Source: Scleropages formosus
Taxonomy: Eukaryota; Chordata; Actinopteri; Osteoglossiformes; Osteoglossidae
Assembly: GCF_900964775.1 (NCBI RefSeq)
Contig: NC_041807.1
Coordinates: 38,214,013-38,278,012 of the forward strand
Direction: 5' to 3'
Length of the DNA stretch: 64,000 bases
Part shown: piece after piece, positions 34,901 through 44,888 of the stretch
How positions within the stretch are numbered: the first letter of the stretch is position 1
Layout of the letters: every line of letters starts with the position of its first letter
Notes under the pieces: model-generated
The model's database searches: none
Told to the model about the DNA's origin: nothing
Seen by the model: only the letters and a program-made list of their open reading frames with translations
Made by a program: the position numbers and the translations under genes

Positions 34901-36153
34901 TTCTGGTGGCCTTCACTGTCCGATGACGTCAGGGACTTCGTCCAGGCCTGTGCCACCTGCGCTCAGACCAGGACCGTACCCGAAAAGGCAGCGGGTCTCC
35001 TACAACCCTTGCCTACGCCGACCCGACCCTGGACCCATGTGGCACTGGATTTCCTAGTGGACCTACCGGTCTCAGAGGGTAAGACCGTGATCCTCTCCGT
35101 CATAGATCGTTTCTCCAAGGCTTGCAGACTGATGCCCCTTCCGAAGCTGCCTACCGCTCTCGAGGTATCGGAGATTCTGTTCGAGCAAGTATTTAAACTC
35201 TACGGATTCCCCGAAGACATTGTGTCCGATCGAGGGCCCCAGTTCACCTCTCGGGTATGGAAGGCCTTTTGGGGCCGGCTCGGAGTAACGGTCAGCCTTA
35301 CATCGGGATACCACCCGCAAGCCAACGGCCATGTAGAACGCTTACAACAGGATGTTGCACGGTTTCTCCGAGCCTACTGCTCCCAAAAACCCCACCACTG
35401 GGCTCGCTACCTGGCCTGGGCAGAGTATGCCCACAACTCCGCGCCTCATACGTCCACGGGTATGTCGCCCTTTCAGTGTGTGTTAGGCTACCAACCTGTC
35501 CTGTTTCCTAGCGAGACCTCTCCAAGTCCTGTTCAGGCTGTGGAGACATGGCACTACGCGAGCATCCGCGTCTGGAGGACGGTCCGGGCCCACCTGCTCC
35601 GCAGTGCGGAACGCCACAAACGTCAGGTGGACCGGCACCGGGGCACCCTTTTGTTCTTGCCCGGGCAAAGAGTTTGGCTCTCCACCCGAGACCTTCACCT
35701 GAAGACCCCCTCCAAGAAACTCGGGTCCCGCTACATCGGTCCCTTCAAGGTAGCGCGTCGTGTCACGACAGTTACCTACCGCCTTCAATTGCCTCCTGAC
35801 CTCCGAGTGCACCCAACGTTCCATGTTTCCCTCCTGAAACCGGTAGGGGTGTCCTTGCATCAGCCACCAGTAGAAACCACACCACCATCTGCACTACCCC
35901 TCGCAGGGGACGATGTCTATATGGTCCGAGCCCTGCTGAACTCCCGCCGACGGAGAGGTCGGCTGCAATATTTGGTGGATTGGGAGGGGTACGGTCCAGA
36001 GGAGCGTTCCTGGGTAGCTGCTTCGGACGTCCTGGACCCCGACCTGGTGGCCGCTTTCCACAGGGACCATCCCGAGTGCCCAGCTCCACGCCCCCGGGGG
36101 CATCCTCCTTCTCGGCTCAGGGCGTCCAGGGCCGCCCGTGGAGGGGGGGGTAC

Positions 36154-36486
36154 TGTCATGTTCCCCGCATCCGGCACATCGGCAACACCTGCCGTTCCCT
36201 GATGGGAACGACAATAAAGAGGGAAGCCGAGGAAGTCCGGACGCGGAACCTTGTTTTGCCTCCTTGTTTCCCTGCGAACCGTGTTACCGAGAGACCCATT
36301 CCGACTTCGACCCTTTGCCTGTTTCTTCCTGCCCACGTTCTTTGCCTAGCCTTTTCTACGACGTTTGCTGATCGCCCGACCCTCGCCTGCCCCTCGACTA
36401 CGATTATGGATTCTGATTCGGCTTCCGTGCACGTCGATCCGAGAGCTCTGCACTTGAGTCCGTCCGCGCTACGCGCAACCGTGACA
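36154..36486 (+). repeat. Sushi-type 3' LTR
   Basis: Same length as the 5' LTR with about eight differences. It is preceded by a G-rich purine tract and followed by the AGGGG target duplication. Confidence 0.92.
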
Positions 36487-36491
36487 AGGGG

Positions 36492-38225
36492 GAAGATACA
36501 GCATGAAATGACTCAACTTGGCTTGTTGAACAGAGATCAGACAGAAGACCTTTTGGAAGACACAGGCTGACAACACATCAAGTATAAGGGAAATTTAGTG
36601 TCACCAGTTCACCTGAAACACATCTTTGGACTGTGGGAGGAAACCAGAGCACGTAGAGGAAACCCACACAAGCACAAGGAGAACATGCAAACTCCAAGAG
36701 ATAATTAATCAAACCTACATCCAGTTGTACAGTCCAGGTGCTGGAAGGTAGAAGTTCTACCTGCTGACACTCTCTTCTGAAGTATTACTTTGCAAAATGT
36801 TTTCCTGGAGTTTTTATAAACTGCTTCACATAGAGTTTTAGAAGAATTTCACAACAGATGAATCATTGGATGGAACATTGAAGACAAGAAGTACAATGAA
36901 AGAACTGGAACTAATTCCTGTAAAACAGATCCATTGACTTTTCTGGATGAGCACAATGAAGAATCCTGTTCCTGCTGTTTTGCTCTTGAGTGAGGTACTT
37001 ACCCTGAACTGATGGAGTAAAAATGACACAGCTGTGTAGCTGGGTAAAGAACATGGTGGTAAATTAATAATTATGGATGACCATGTAGCTTTTCCCTAGG
37101 AGCTCCCTCATCTCTCAGAGCTCTGACTTTATGCTTACATTAAGACCTTTATTTATACACATAACCTGGATTCACCCAGAGACTCTGGCTACAGAGAGGA
37201 AGGTTTCTCTTTCAGTCCATTAAACTGAATAAATTCTCACACACACACACACACACACATTTTCAGAACCGCTTGTCCCATACGGGGTCGCGGGGAACCG
37301 GAGCCTACCCGGCAACACAGGGCGTAAGGCCGGAGGGGGACACACCCAGGACGGGACACCAGTCCGCCGCAAGGCACCCCAAGCAGGACTCGAACCCCAG
37401 ACCCACCAGAGAGCAGGACTGCAGCCCAACCCACTGTGCCACCACACCCCCCTACCTGAATAAATTCAATGAGATGTTATTTTCCATCTCATTGAAGACA
37501 ACTATTTATCAGTTGTTTGGGACACAAGGAAACCTAAAGGACACATTTGGCCAGACAGACAGAGTGGAGATCAAACCCACATCCTTTCACACTACCCAGG
37601 TGCTGTGAGACAGCACTATTTCTGCCTCTGTGGTGCAGTAGGAAACGTAATTTTCAGTAAAAGAGAAAGGAGAAGGTCGCCTGGACCCTGAGTTTTTTTT
37701 TGTGGGAAAATATTTATTACAAAAAAAAGCCTTGAAATCTGGAACTAAATGTTTGAAACCTAGTGGCTCTTTGTTCAAGTCTTGAAAGGAGCCCTTCTGC
37801 TGAACAGTATTCTCCATTCCAGTGAAATACTGCTGCAGTAAAAATGTAGTAAAAAGTATAGTAAAAGTATGTCTAAATATTTGTTTCTGGGGAGTCTCTG
37901 TGGAGTCAAGTTCTCAGAGATGAAAACAAAATCACAAATAAATGGAGAAACAAATTCTTGTTTTTCAATCATGGTACATGGTCATAAAAATACAACAATA
38001 TACATATAACAATATTTAGAGGATTATGGTGGTGGGGGGTGCGGTGGGCTTGGTCAGGTCTCTCTCTGGTGGGCCCGAGGTTTGAGTCCTGCTTGGGGGG
38101 CCTTGTGATGGAAGGACATCTAAGGAGTATAGAGATGGATTTAGAGGAGAGTTACTGAAACACGTGGTAAAAAACCAGCACTGATATTAAAGAGGCTACA
38201 CGCCAGTTAACAGGAATCCCTCTAG
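36492..38225 (+). other. 3' part of receptor copy 1 locus and flank
   Basis: From 36,492 to 36,570 the interrupted last coding exon resumes (KIQHEMTQLGLLNRDQTEDL), ending at TGA. In copy 3 the same exon is uninterrupted. The rest is non-coding, holds a fish repeat piece (36,620-36,700), and matches 58,563-59,965 closely. A degenerate SINE lies near 38,030-38,105. Confidence 0.6.
37237..37455 (-). mobile_element. tRNA-derived SINE, unit-1-specific
   Basis: Near-consensus SINE on the minus strand with a (CA)n end. It is flanked by CTGAATAAATTC at 37,225-37,236 and 37,456-37,467. Unit 2 has the single, unoccupied CTGAATAAATTC near 59,188, so the insertion followed the duplication. Confidence 0.92.
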
Positions 38226-38226
38226 G

Positions 38227-38247
38227 TGTGTTTACTGAGTAAACACA
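38227..38247. promoter_or_regulatory. FOX-type inverted repeat
   Basis: TGTGTTTACT and AGTAAACACA form a perfect 10-base inverted repeat around one G. Each arm holds a forkhead core, TGTTTAC. It is conserved in unit 2 near 59,969-59,988 and sits about 100 bases before the kB/E2F module. Confidence 0.45.
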
Positions 38248-38287
38248 ACATTCACCTCGCTTTTTAAAGCATTTTACTCTTTCCTTA

Positions 38288-38500
38288 ACTCGATGTATTC
38301 TTGCCTTATAGTGCACTGTTGGTTATTGGAAAATCCCGCCAAAACAGCGCCGTTGTCGGGGTCACACGAGGACTCAGGAGGCGGGACTGCAGAAACACGG
38401 ACTGCTTTGCTCCTCGACGTGTCTCAACAGCATCACCAGGAATGTTACACCAGCCACAACACACCAGAAGTACATGTGTGTAAAAGTACTTTACATGAGT
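38288..38500 (+). promoter_or_regulatory. Receptor-array promoter module, copy U2
   Basis: Second copy of the module at 14,823. It has ATTGG, the kB-type GGAAAATCCC at 38,328-38,337 and the overlapping E2F-like site, all intact. It precedes the tRNA gene at 38,905 and receptor copy 2, although 4.4 kb of transposon now separates them. Confidence 0.5.
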
Positions 38501-38904
38501 AAAGGACAAATCTATTCTCATTAAATAAGGTTAGAGAGTATAATTTGCCTTTTAAATGTGAAATCCTTCCTTGTTAAATTAAGGTATTAAGTAAAAACTA
38601 AGAATCCCGTCACGTTGGAGAAAAGAGACAGTTAAACGCAGTTATGAAATTGTTATAATAAGCGCACTTATTTCAACATTCGGTCTATATATTTTCACAC
38701 TCATAATCAGTGCTTCAGAGAACTCAAGTACGTGTGTGTAGGAAGAGGAGCAAGGGGGCCTGGGATGAAGGGTTACAGGGCGTGCGGACGTTACTCTGCA
38801 TCTCCAGCAACTGCTCTTTTTTTCCAATGTACCACCTGTTAGCCGCTAATTAGTCTAAGCGCAGCGTTCGCTGATATATAGTGTGGAACTCATAAAATTT
38901 TCTC

Positions 38905-38986
38905 CGCTACGAGCAGGATTCGAATCTGCGCGGGGAAACCCCATTGGATTTCAAGGCCAATACCTTAACCACTCGGCCATCGCAGC
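38905..38986 (-). tRNA. tRNA-Ser(UGA), copy in U2
   Basis: An 82-base gene on the minus strand. The acceptor strands GCTGCGA and TCGTAGC pair, the discriminator is G, the anticodon TGA lies in CTTGAAA, and there is a long serine-type variable arm. A TTTT Pol III stop follows. This copy has an A.C mismatch in the T stem (GCAGA with CCTGC) and a changed D-arm base, so it is the weakest of the three full-length copies. As in the others, the last anticodon-stem pair (31-39) is unpaired. It lies antisense to the receptor genes. Confidence 0.85.
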
Positions 38987-39356
38987 CCACGGAAGAAGCA
39001 ACTGTTATTGTAACTGCAGCGAAGTAACAGATACAGCTGGATGATCGAGTCTCATTGAGTCCCTCCAAGGGCCAGAGAGCAGAGGAGCACATACACTGTA
39101 AAAAATGAATCAGTGGTGAAGCAGATTTTATTAAAAATATAAATTACTTTCAAGTAAATGATAAGTACATTTAATCTATAAAATCAAGATTTCATATTTT
39201 ACATAAAATATTGGTTCATTTTCACACAAATAATTACAGAAAATTATCGAATTGATTATTTTTAGGAGCTTTTGCGCAGCTTTTTGTTTCTAAAATGGAA
39301 AGGTGTGAGATTAAATCATTTTATTTGAGGAGTTCAGCCTTAGCCTGTAATTTGCC

Positions 39357-39399
39357 GACGTCATCGAAATTTTGGCTCGCTTTCTCCGTGCGCATGCGC
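39357..39399 (+). promoter_or_regulatory. CRE plus NRF1-type sites inside the CACTG element
   Basis: CGACGTCAT at 39,357 (half-palindromic CRE) and TGCGCATGCGC at 39,389 (a full NRF1 consensus core) lie close together, upstream of the SAMD3-like exons and of a GTAAGT donor at 40,295. This looks like a built-in TATA-less promoter. Confidence 0.45.
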
Positions 39400-39519
39400 T
39401 AAAATTTGTCGTTCTTTCTTGATAATAAGGTGAGTTATATAGGTATATATTTTGTAATTTAACACTTGTACTGTATCGGTACATTTATGGTAGACATAGT
39501 TTTCACTGGTTTTGTGCAT

Positions 39520-40140
39520 TTACTGAGAAGGATCTACTTCTCTCCGTCTTTTTTCTGGCCGCATTATCATTATGAAACAACGGCGGCAGATTCGAATTTA
39601 AAATTGGTATATCGCACTCACTGTGTAGTTGAGTGAGCTATCTGTTTACAGCAATTAAACCTTAAGTTATATGATACTAACAAATAGTAGTCACATTAAC
39701 GTTTTCAAGTGAAGAATCTCTGATACTTGTGGTAACAAAATGCATTTTTACTGAATCTACTTCTCTCCGCGTGTTTTTTCTGCTGGTTGAACCGTTCAGT
39801 GTGAACGAAAACGGCGCCAAACTGAATGTAAGTCTCCGGTGTAGCCAAGTGGTATCCATTTTAGAAAGCAGTCTAACTTTTAAAAGTAAAATGCTTGTGA
39901 TATGTAGTATGTTAGTCACATTAGTTTTTTCAAGTGAAGCATGCCATCTGTAATACCTGTATTACAATGAATCAACTGTTGGCTGCATTAGAAAATGGCG
40001 CCAAACTCGATATTAATTACTGTTACTGTAGCTAAGAGAACCAACTATCCGTTTTATACAGCAATCTAACCTTCAAAGTAAAATGCTCGTCAAATGTATG
40101 TTAGTCACACTGTTTTCAAGTGAAGTATGGCTGATAATTG
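39520..40140 (+). repeat. About three diverged tandem repeats near the element's left end
   Basis: Units of roughly 200-230 bases share ctacttctctccg, cggcgccaaactg, agcagtctaac and tagtcacattag with tttcaagtgaag. The last phrases appear in all three units, near 39,690, 39,910 and 40,110. Subterminal repeat arrays are a known feature of CACTA-type elements, where they bind transposase. Confidence 0.6.
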
Positions 40141-40471
40141 TATTAACTTGGTATTTCCATTTTCATACGTTATTTAACTATAATTCAATTGGTGTCAAAT
40201 TGTGAATTCCAACAAACTCATTTGCAGATGGATTGCTTGTGCAGCGTAGACGTAATACGTTTTTGCCGGACTTTTGTTGTTCCTTCGTTTTAAGGTAAGT
40301 CTAAACTAGTTTCTATAGCTGTTCACGTTAAAGGGATTCCCCACTTTAATGTGCTAGTGGCAAGAAATTTTTGGACAAATCAGCCACTTGGGGAACAATT
40401 TTGTGCTTGAACCCTGATGATTACCACTTGCTGTTATATTTTAAACTATTTACTTTCCTCTTCTTCTCAAG

Positions 40472-42571
40472 ATACACTCATCCTTTCTCCACAGAGTAGC
40501 CCAGACAGGCTACCATGGCCTCAAGAATTTCCAATCCCATGTTTCTCTCCACAAGTACAGATGTTGCTTGAAAAGGCAGTGGAGGCCTACATGAGAGATG
40601 GCACTCTTATGAGTGTCCAAAATGTAAAGAGAAATATAACTGAAAGGCTGACTGAGGCTATTCATGCTTATACAACATATCCTTCAGGTATGCAGATTAT
40701 CTGTGTGGCAGAAGCGCTTGTTCGGAAATATCCATGTCTAAAAGAACCTGGTTCCTTAAGTGGGTATTATGGTTGGCAGATGAGTCTTAAGTACAAAATG
40801 GCTGATTTGGCGACTCAGCAAGTTTGGTTGTCCTGAAGTTACATGTAACACGCTGAAAAATAAGAGTCCCGAGAACAGGAAACCCGCAAAGAATGTCAAA
40901 ATGCCAAGGAAAGCAGAAGTGAATTACCTGCCACCATACCCAACAGGTCAGAGTGAAGAGAGTTTGGAGCAAGAAAGGTTGGAATTGCTTAGTGAAGTAA
41001 AAAAGAGGGACAATACCATGGTGATCAAAGCAAAAATGGCAAAAACTTTTGCGCTCAGAAGACATGAAATTGTCAACCTGTCCCCCAGACTTGTGGATTT
41101 TAAAGACAGATGGCCTGCACTGTTTAACCCTCAGCAGGTGAGTCATTAAATGACAACCTTTTATCCTTACAGCACCTCTCTAATATGTGATTTCACGTAT
41201 TGCTAAAAACAACATATGGAAAATTTCATTTATTGCTGTAGACAAGTTATACATTATGACATATCACGTAGCTATTGTAAAGGTAAATTAGTAATAATGA
41301 TGTGTCTTTGTGAAGAACAAAGCCAATAGTGAGGTGCAGTACCCTTTAATGCTGTCATATCTGTCTGACAATGTAATTTATCACCCATCAGAGGATTCAT
41401 GAAACCCTGTGTGTTTATTGTTGAAATAGTTCCTCAATATGTCATGTGATTGTGATTCATTCCTAAGAACAAGATATGTCATTTTATATATTGATTAAAT
41501 TACATTTAAAGCAACTTTTAATAACAGTAATTTCATGTTTTGGTTAAGACATGCAAGTTTATGCATTGCTTATAACATTACATTCCATAAACTTACATAA
41601 AGACAATATAGTGAGGTGCCCTATAAATGCAGTACATTTGTATAAATTGTTTACATTTTGATTTTTTTATTTGTTATTTCCTTTCAGATAAATGAAGAAT
41701 TCAGGAGAATTACCACTTTGGATTTAGAGCCAAAATTTATGCAGATGTTGGACCAGCATACCCCAAAGATGTTGAGCATATTTTGTGCCAGAGGAGGAGC
41801 AATTGGGCAAACTTTGCAGGACAAAATGGTTGCCATTCATCAGGTATTTTAAAATAATGAAATCTTTAATCGATTTGGTTGGATATATTTAACAAGATCT
41901 TAGAGATTGTTGGCACTGGTAATCAATAGTACATTTTGCTACATTTTAGAACCCTGGTGGTGTTACTATTGACCAGACAAGAGAAGTTGTCATTCGTTGC
42001 TTGGTTCATTACTTGGATGAAAACGATGATGATCTCATCCAGGAATACTATGTAGGTATCTATCTTACAAAATACTAAGAATTAACGAAAAAAAAAATTG
42101 CATGTTTTATGAGTTTGGAATTTTCTATTTGTGCTCATGTAAAACAAACTGAGTTGTGATTAAACACAATATTTTTAAAAAATCTCTTGTGTTTTGAGTT
42201 TTCAGAAAAATATATTGAATCTCCAAAGTCTATACTGATCAAGGGAATTCCCATGTTCTGTTCTTTGTCATCTGTAGTGCTCCAAAACAGATTTTCAGCA
42301 AGATCTCATGGACCACACAATGAAAATTTCTGCCTTTAAGAGGGGTGAGCAGGATGACATCAGCATTGTCTTGGAGGGTGCCCAAGTAGTGAGTGGTTTA
42401 GGAAATGTGGCTAAAGCTTATGCAGTTCTTCTTGGCCTCACCTATGCTCTAAATCTGAGCTACCCTAAACAGCTCAGGTATACATTTGAAGCATTTCAAA
42501 AGCTGATCTTAGAGTTGGACACTTGTAAGTTTTCACCCAAAATGCACTCTCTTAAGAATAAGCTTGCTTAA
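40472..42571 (+). pseudogene. SAMD3-like gene carried by the transposon (spliced, frame lost once)
   Basis: Exons with good AG/GT borders: 40,472-41,137 (DTLILSPQSSPDRLPWPQEF, KYPCLKEPGS, then KFGCPEV, PRKAEVNYLPPYPTGQ and RWPALFNPQQ), 41,688-41,843 (INEEFRRITTLDLEPKFM), 41,950-42,051 and 42,278-42,571 (VLEGAQVVSGLGNVAKAY, LNLSYPKQLRYTFE, stop). The block order and signature phrases match the carboxy-terminal region of the fish multi-copy proteins annotated as sterile-alpha-motif-domain 3-like, whose function is unknown. The usual amino-terminal ubiquitin/PB1-like exon is not visible; a short non-coding exon may end at 40,294 (GTAAGT). Frame is lost by a small indel near 40,807 in the first large exon. 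Later exons stay open, suggesting recent decay or an unrecognised splice. Confidence 0.7.
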
Positions 42572-43524
42572 TGTAATCATGCAATACAATTTACTTGGCT
42601 GAACACAGTGTTAAAACAAGCATTGACACACAAGTTACATTCTTTAAAATGTTTTAAGATTTACACCACAAAAATGCATATTTGTTTAGTGATGCAACAT
42701 CAGACCACAGTATGAGGTGTGGCAAATTTTCAGTTCAGGTACAGTTGATCTGTATAATTATGTAGAAATTTGGGACAGTAATATGGCAATTTATGTTCCT
42801 TGTAACTTCTGTTTTATACAAATTTTTAATTGTAGAAATTTTGAAAATGTGTACCTTTTTGTTTTGTTGGCTTTTATATATCAGATTGAGATCTGATGAT
42901 TATTTTTAGTATTTGAATATGCCATAAAATTTATTTTTTGATGAATACAAAACCTGTCCAATACAAATACAGCATTGTACAAATATTACAAAATAAATAC
43001 TTAACTACATGTGCCTGTGAGTTTTTTTCTCATATTTTGTAAGTTTTATTGAAGTTCTTTATTGGTTTGTGAGAATTGGACTGCTGCTTTAACTTTACCT
43101 AAATTCTTACATTTCTTGGAACTGTACAAATCAGAATTAAAAAAGAGAAATGTTTTAATATTTAAAATGTAATTCATCTAATACAATTGTGTAATGCAGT
43201 AATTTAAGAAGTCACACAAAAGTAAAGCAAAGCTTAATTGATTTACGTAATTTAAGTTAAAATAATGTTCTAACTCTATCAAAAGCAACCAAGGAATATT
43301 ACTAAATTTATTTGGTAGATAACTTAAAATAATTAGTAGAATGAACAAGTTTTTTTTTGATGCTGTTGCTTTGTGGACATAAATAATTATGGTAAATTCA
43401 CTTGATTTCATTAAGTAGATTTCACTAAATAATATACGCTGTTGACATTTACTTAAAATTATTGCTGTAATATTTTTGCCTAATTTTTTTTTTTGTAGAA
43501 CCACATATCACTTTTTACAGTGTA

Positions 43525-44888
43525 GTGGACGGACTCAGGTGTGGAGTTAGTGGGGGACAAACTGGACAGGGGACACCGAACCACTGAGGCGTCTGCACCT
43601 GTACCTGTATTTGTATATTGGATAATATAATCTCAATGTTTTCTGTTTACAAGGTTTTGGGAACATTTTTAATAAATTTGTTCTGTTCTGTTACTGAGTT
43701 GTTTGAGTTGGGGTGTAACATTTAGTTCTTAGAACAGAACCCAGGGCACCACCCTCATAGTCAGGTAAACGGAGGGTGGCACTGCATTCAATTTATGAAA
43801 TTTCATTTCATGAAGAGCATTTCAGGAATTAATTACAATCATAAGACCAGGGAAGACTGTATATAGAATATAACATTTCATTAAATTTTGAAAACTATTT
43901 CTATTCCTTCACATGTGTCTAACTTGGCCCTCACTGAAGCAAAAAATATCATCCTTAATCTCTAACATTCATGCAGCAGATTCTTTTCAACTTTTTTAAG
44001 AAATTCCTGAGAAACGATTTTGTGTTTGTTCGCAAAAATGTGATTTTATTGAAGAAACACACAAATACCTTTTTCTGAATTAAAAACGGTTCCATCCGTT
44101 TAGAATTTATAACATCAGAGCATAGCGGGGGGAACTGACGTGAAACAAACGCGGACGTAAATTGCGATGATCTCAACTGCAGAGCGTATATTTGAGTGCA
44201 CAGTGCAAACCTGGAGATAAAGTGCACTGGTGACATGGAATAAGAGACACACAGAGTGTACAGCAAGTGGAACTGTGTGAGGTGAGCAGAGCTGAAACAA
44301 AAATGTGGTAACAACAAGGTAGTAGTACACAGGACCTGGACTGGACAGGGGCTCAGGACCGGAGCACAGACACACTGGATGGATGCTGATGTGAGAAACA
44401 GGTCAGTGAGCAGCAATCACTATAGAATCACACAGAAAGCGCTAAAGGGCTCATCAGTAATCCACAAAGTAGTGATGTGTCTTTACTTCCTTTCATAGAG
44501 CTGGGAACTGATGATGAGGTTCGTTGACAACAGGCATGTTGGGTTAGTTGCGTGAATCTCAGGTGGTGCCTCTGGTGAATAAGGATTTCACCCCCTGGGT
44601 TCATGACAAATAGTGTTGTAGCTAGAAAGCTTTTTTAAACTGTGATTTCAGACAATTAAAAATACGATCTTATGTGAAGGGTGCAATAAACAAATTTTAA
44701 AACTGAAGTCACACAGCGTGGTATAACTCCTGTGCGTGTATCTGGGGGAAAATTAAAATGAAATAAAAAGTGAAAAAAAAGACAAAATGCTGTACAGTAT
44801 ATTTAGGTTTTATTGCACATGCAACAGGTACTGTATTTTTACAATATATATTTTATAAATGTACTGAAATGAATCTCTTTTTCCTCAG
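43525..44888 (+). other. 5' region of receptor copy 2; no gene recognised
   Basis: It continues the promoter unit after the transposon (gtggacggactcaggtgtgg), but without the GTAAGT donor found in U1 and U3. A minus-strand open frame of 153 codons at 43,955-44,416 recurs as 148 codons at 61,296-61,742. Its sequence has no domain or codon pattern that I trust, and both copies are simply part of the duplication. Confidence 0.45.

Larger units (their letters stand above)
31589..36486 (+). mobile_element. Sushi-type chromovirus (Ty3/Gypsy) inserted in receptor copy 1
   Basis: Fossil LTR retrotransposon on the plus strand. LTRs of 333 bases (31,589-31,921 and 36,154-36,486) sit between AGGGG duplications. 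Gag occupies about 31.8-32.85 kb and ends in one zinc knuckle ([14 protein letters not shown]). Pol (about 32.85-36.15 kb) carries protease (DSGAAG), reverse transcriptase (YLDD), RNase H, integrase and a carboxy-terminal chromodomain ([17 protein letters not shown]), followed by a purine tract. The chromodomain and the self-priming signature place it in the Tf1/Sushi lineage. Pol looks whole; the gag part has about two breaks. The LTRs differ at about 2.4%, so it is young. Unit 2 keeps the empty site at about 58,463. Confidence 0.93.
39094..43522 (+). mobile_element. CACTG-ended DNA transposon carrying a SAMD3-like gene
   Basis: The element starts CACTGTAAAAA and ends TTTTTACAGTG, giving a perfect 11-base terminal inverted repeat with an imperfect extension (TGAATCAGTGGT against TGATATGTGGT). 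It is flanked by TA at 39,092-39,093 and 43,523-43,524. The same site in unit 2 (near 60,835) is empty, differing only by TG for TA, so the borders are certain. CACTG ends and a 2-base duplication fit the CACTA/EnSpm (CMC) superfamily. Inside are an own promoter-like start (39,357-39,399), tandem subterminal repeats (39,520-40,140) and the SAMD3-like exons (40,472-42,571). No DDE transposase was recognised, so it appears non-autonomous. Confidence 0.88.

Noticed and set aside
38907-39092. Minus-strand open frames ending CDGRVVKALALKSNGV-type peptides (also at 53,590 and 60,649)
   Set aside because: They are translations of the tRNA-Ser(UGA) genes and their flanks; the peptide is simply the tRNA read as codons.
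43955-44416. Minus-strand frame of 153 codons, repeated at 61,296-61,742
   Set aside because: Conservation is explained by the recent segmental duplication. No domain, splice context or start context supports a gene.
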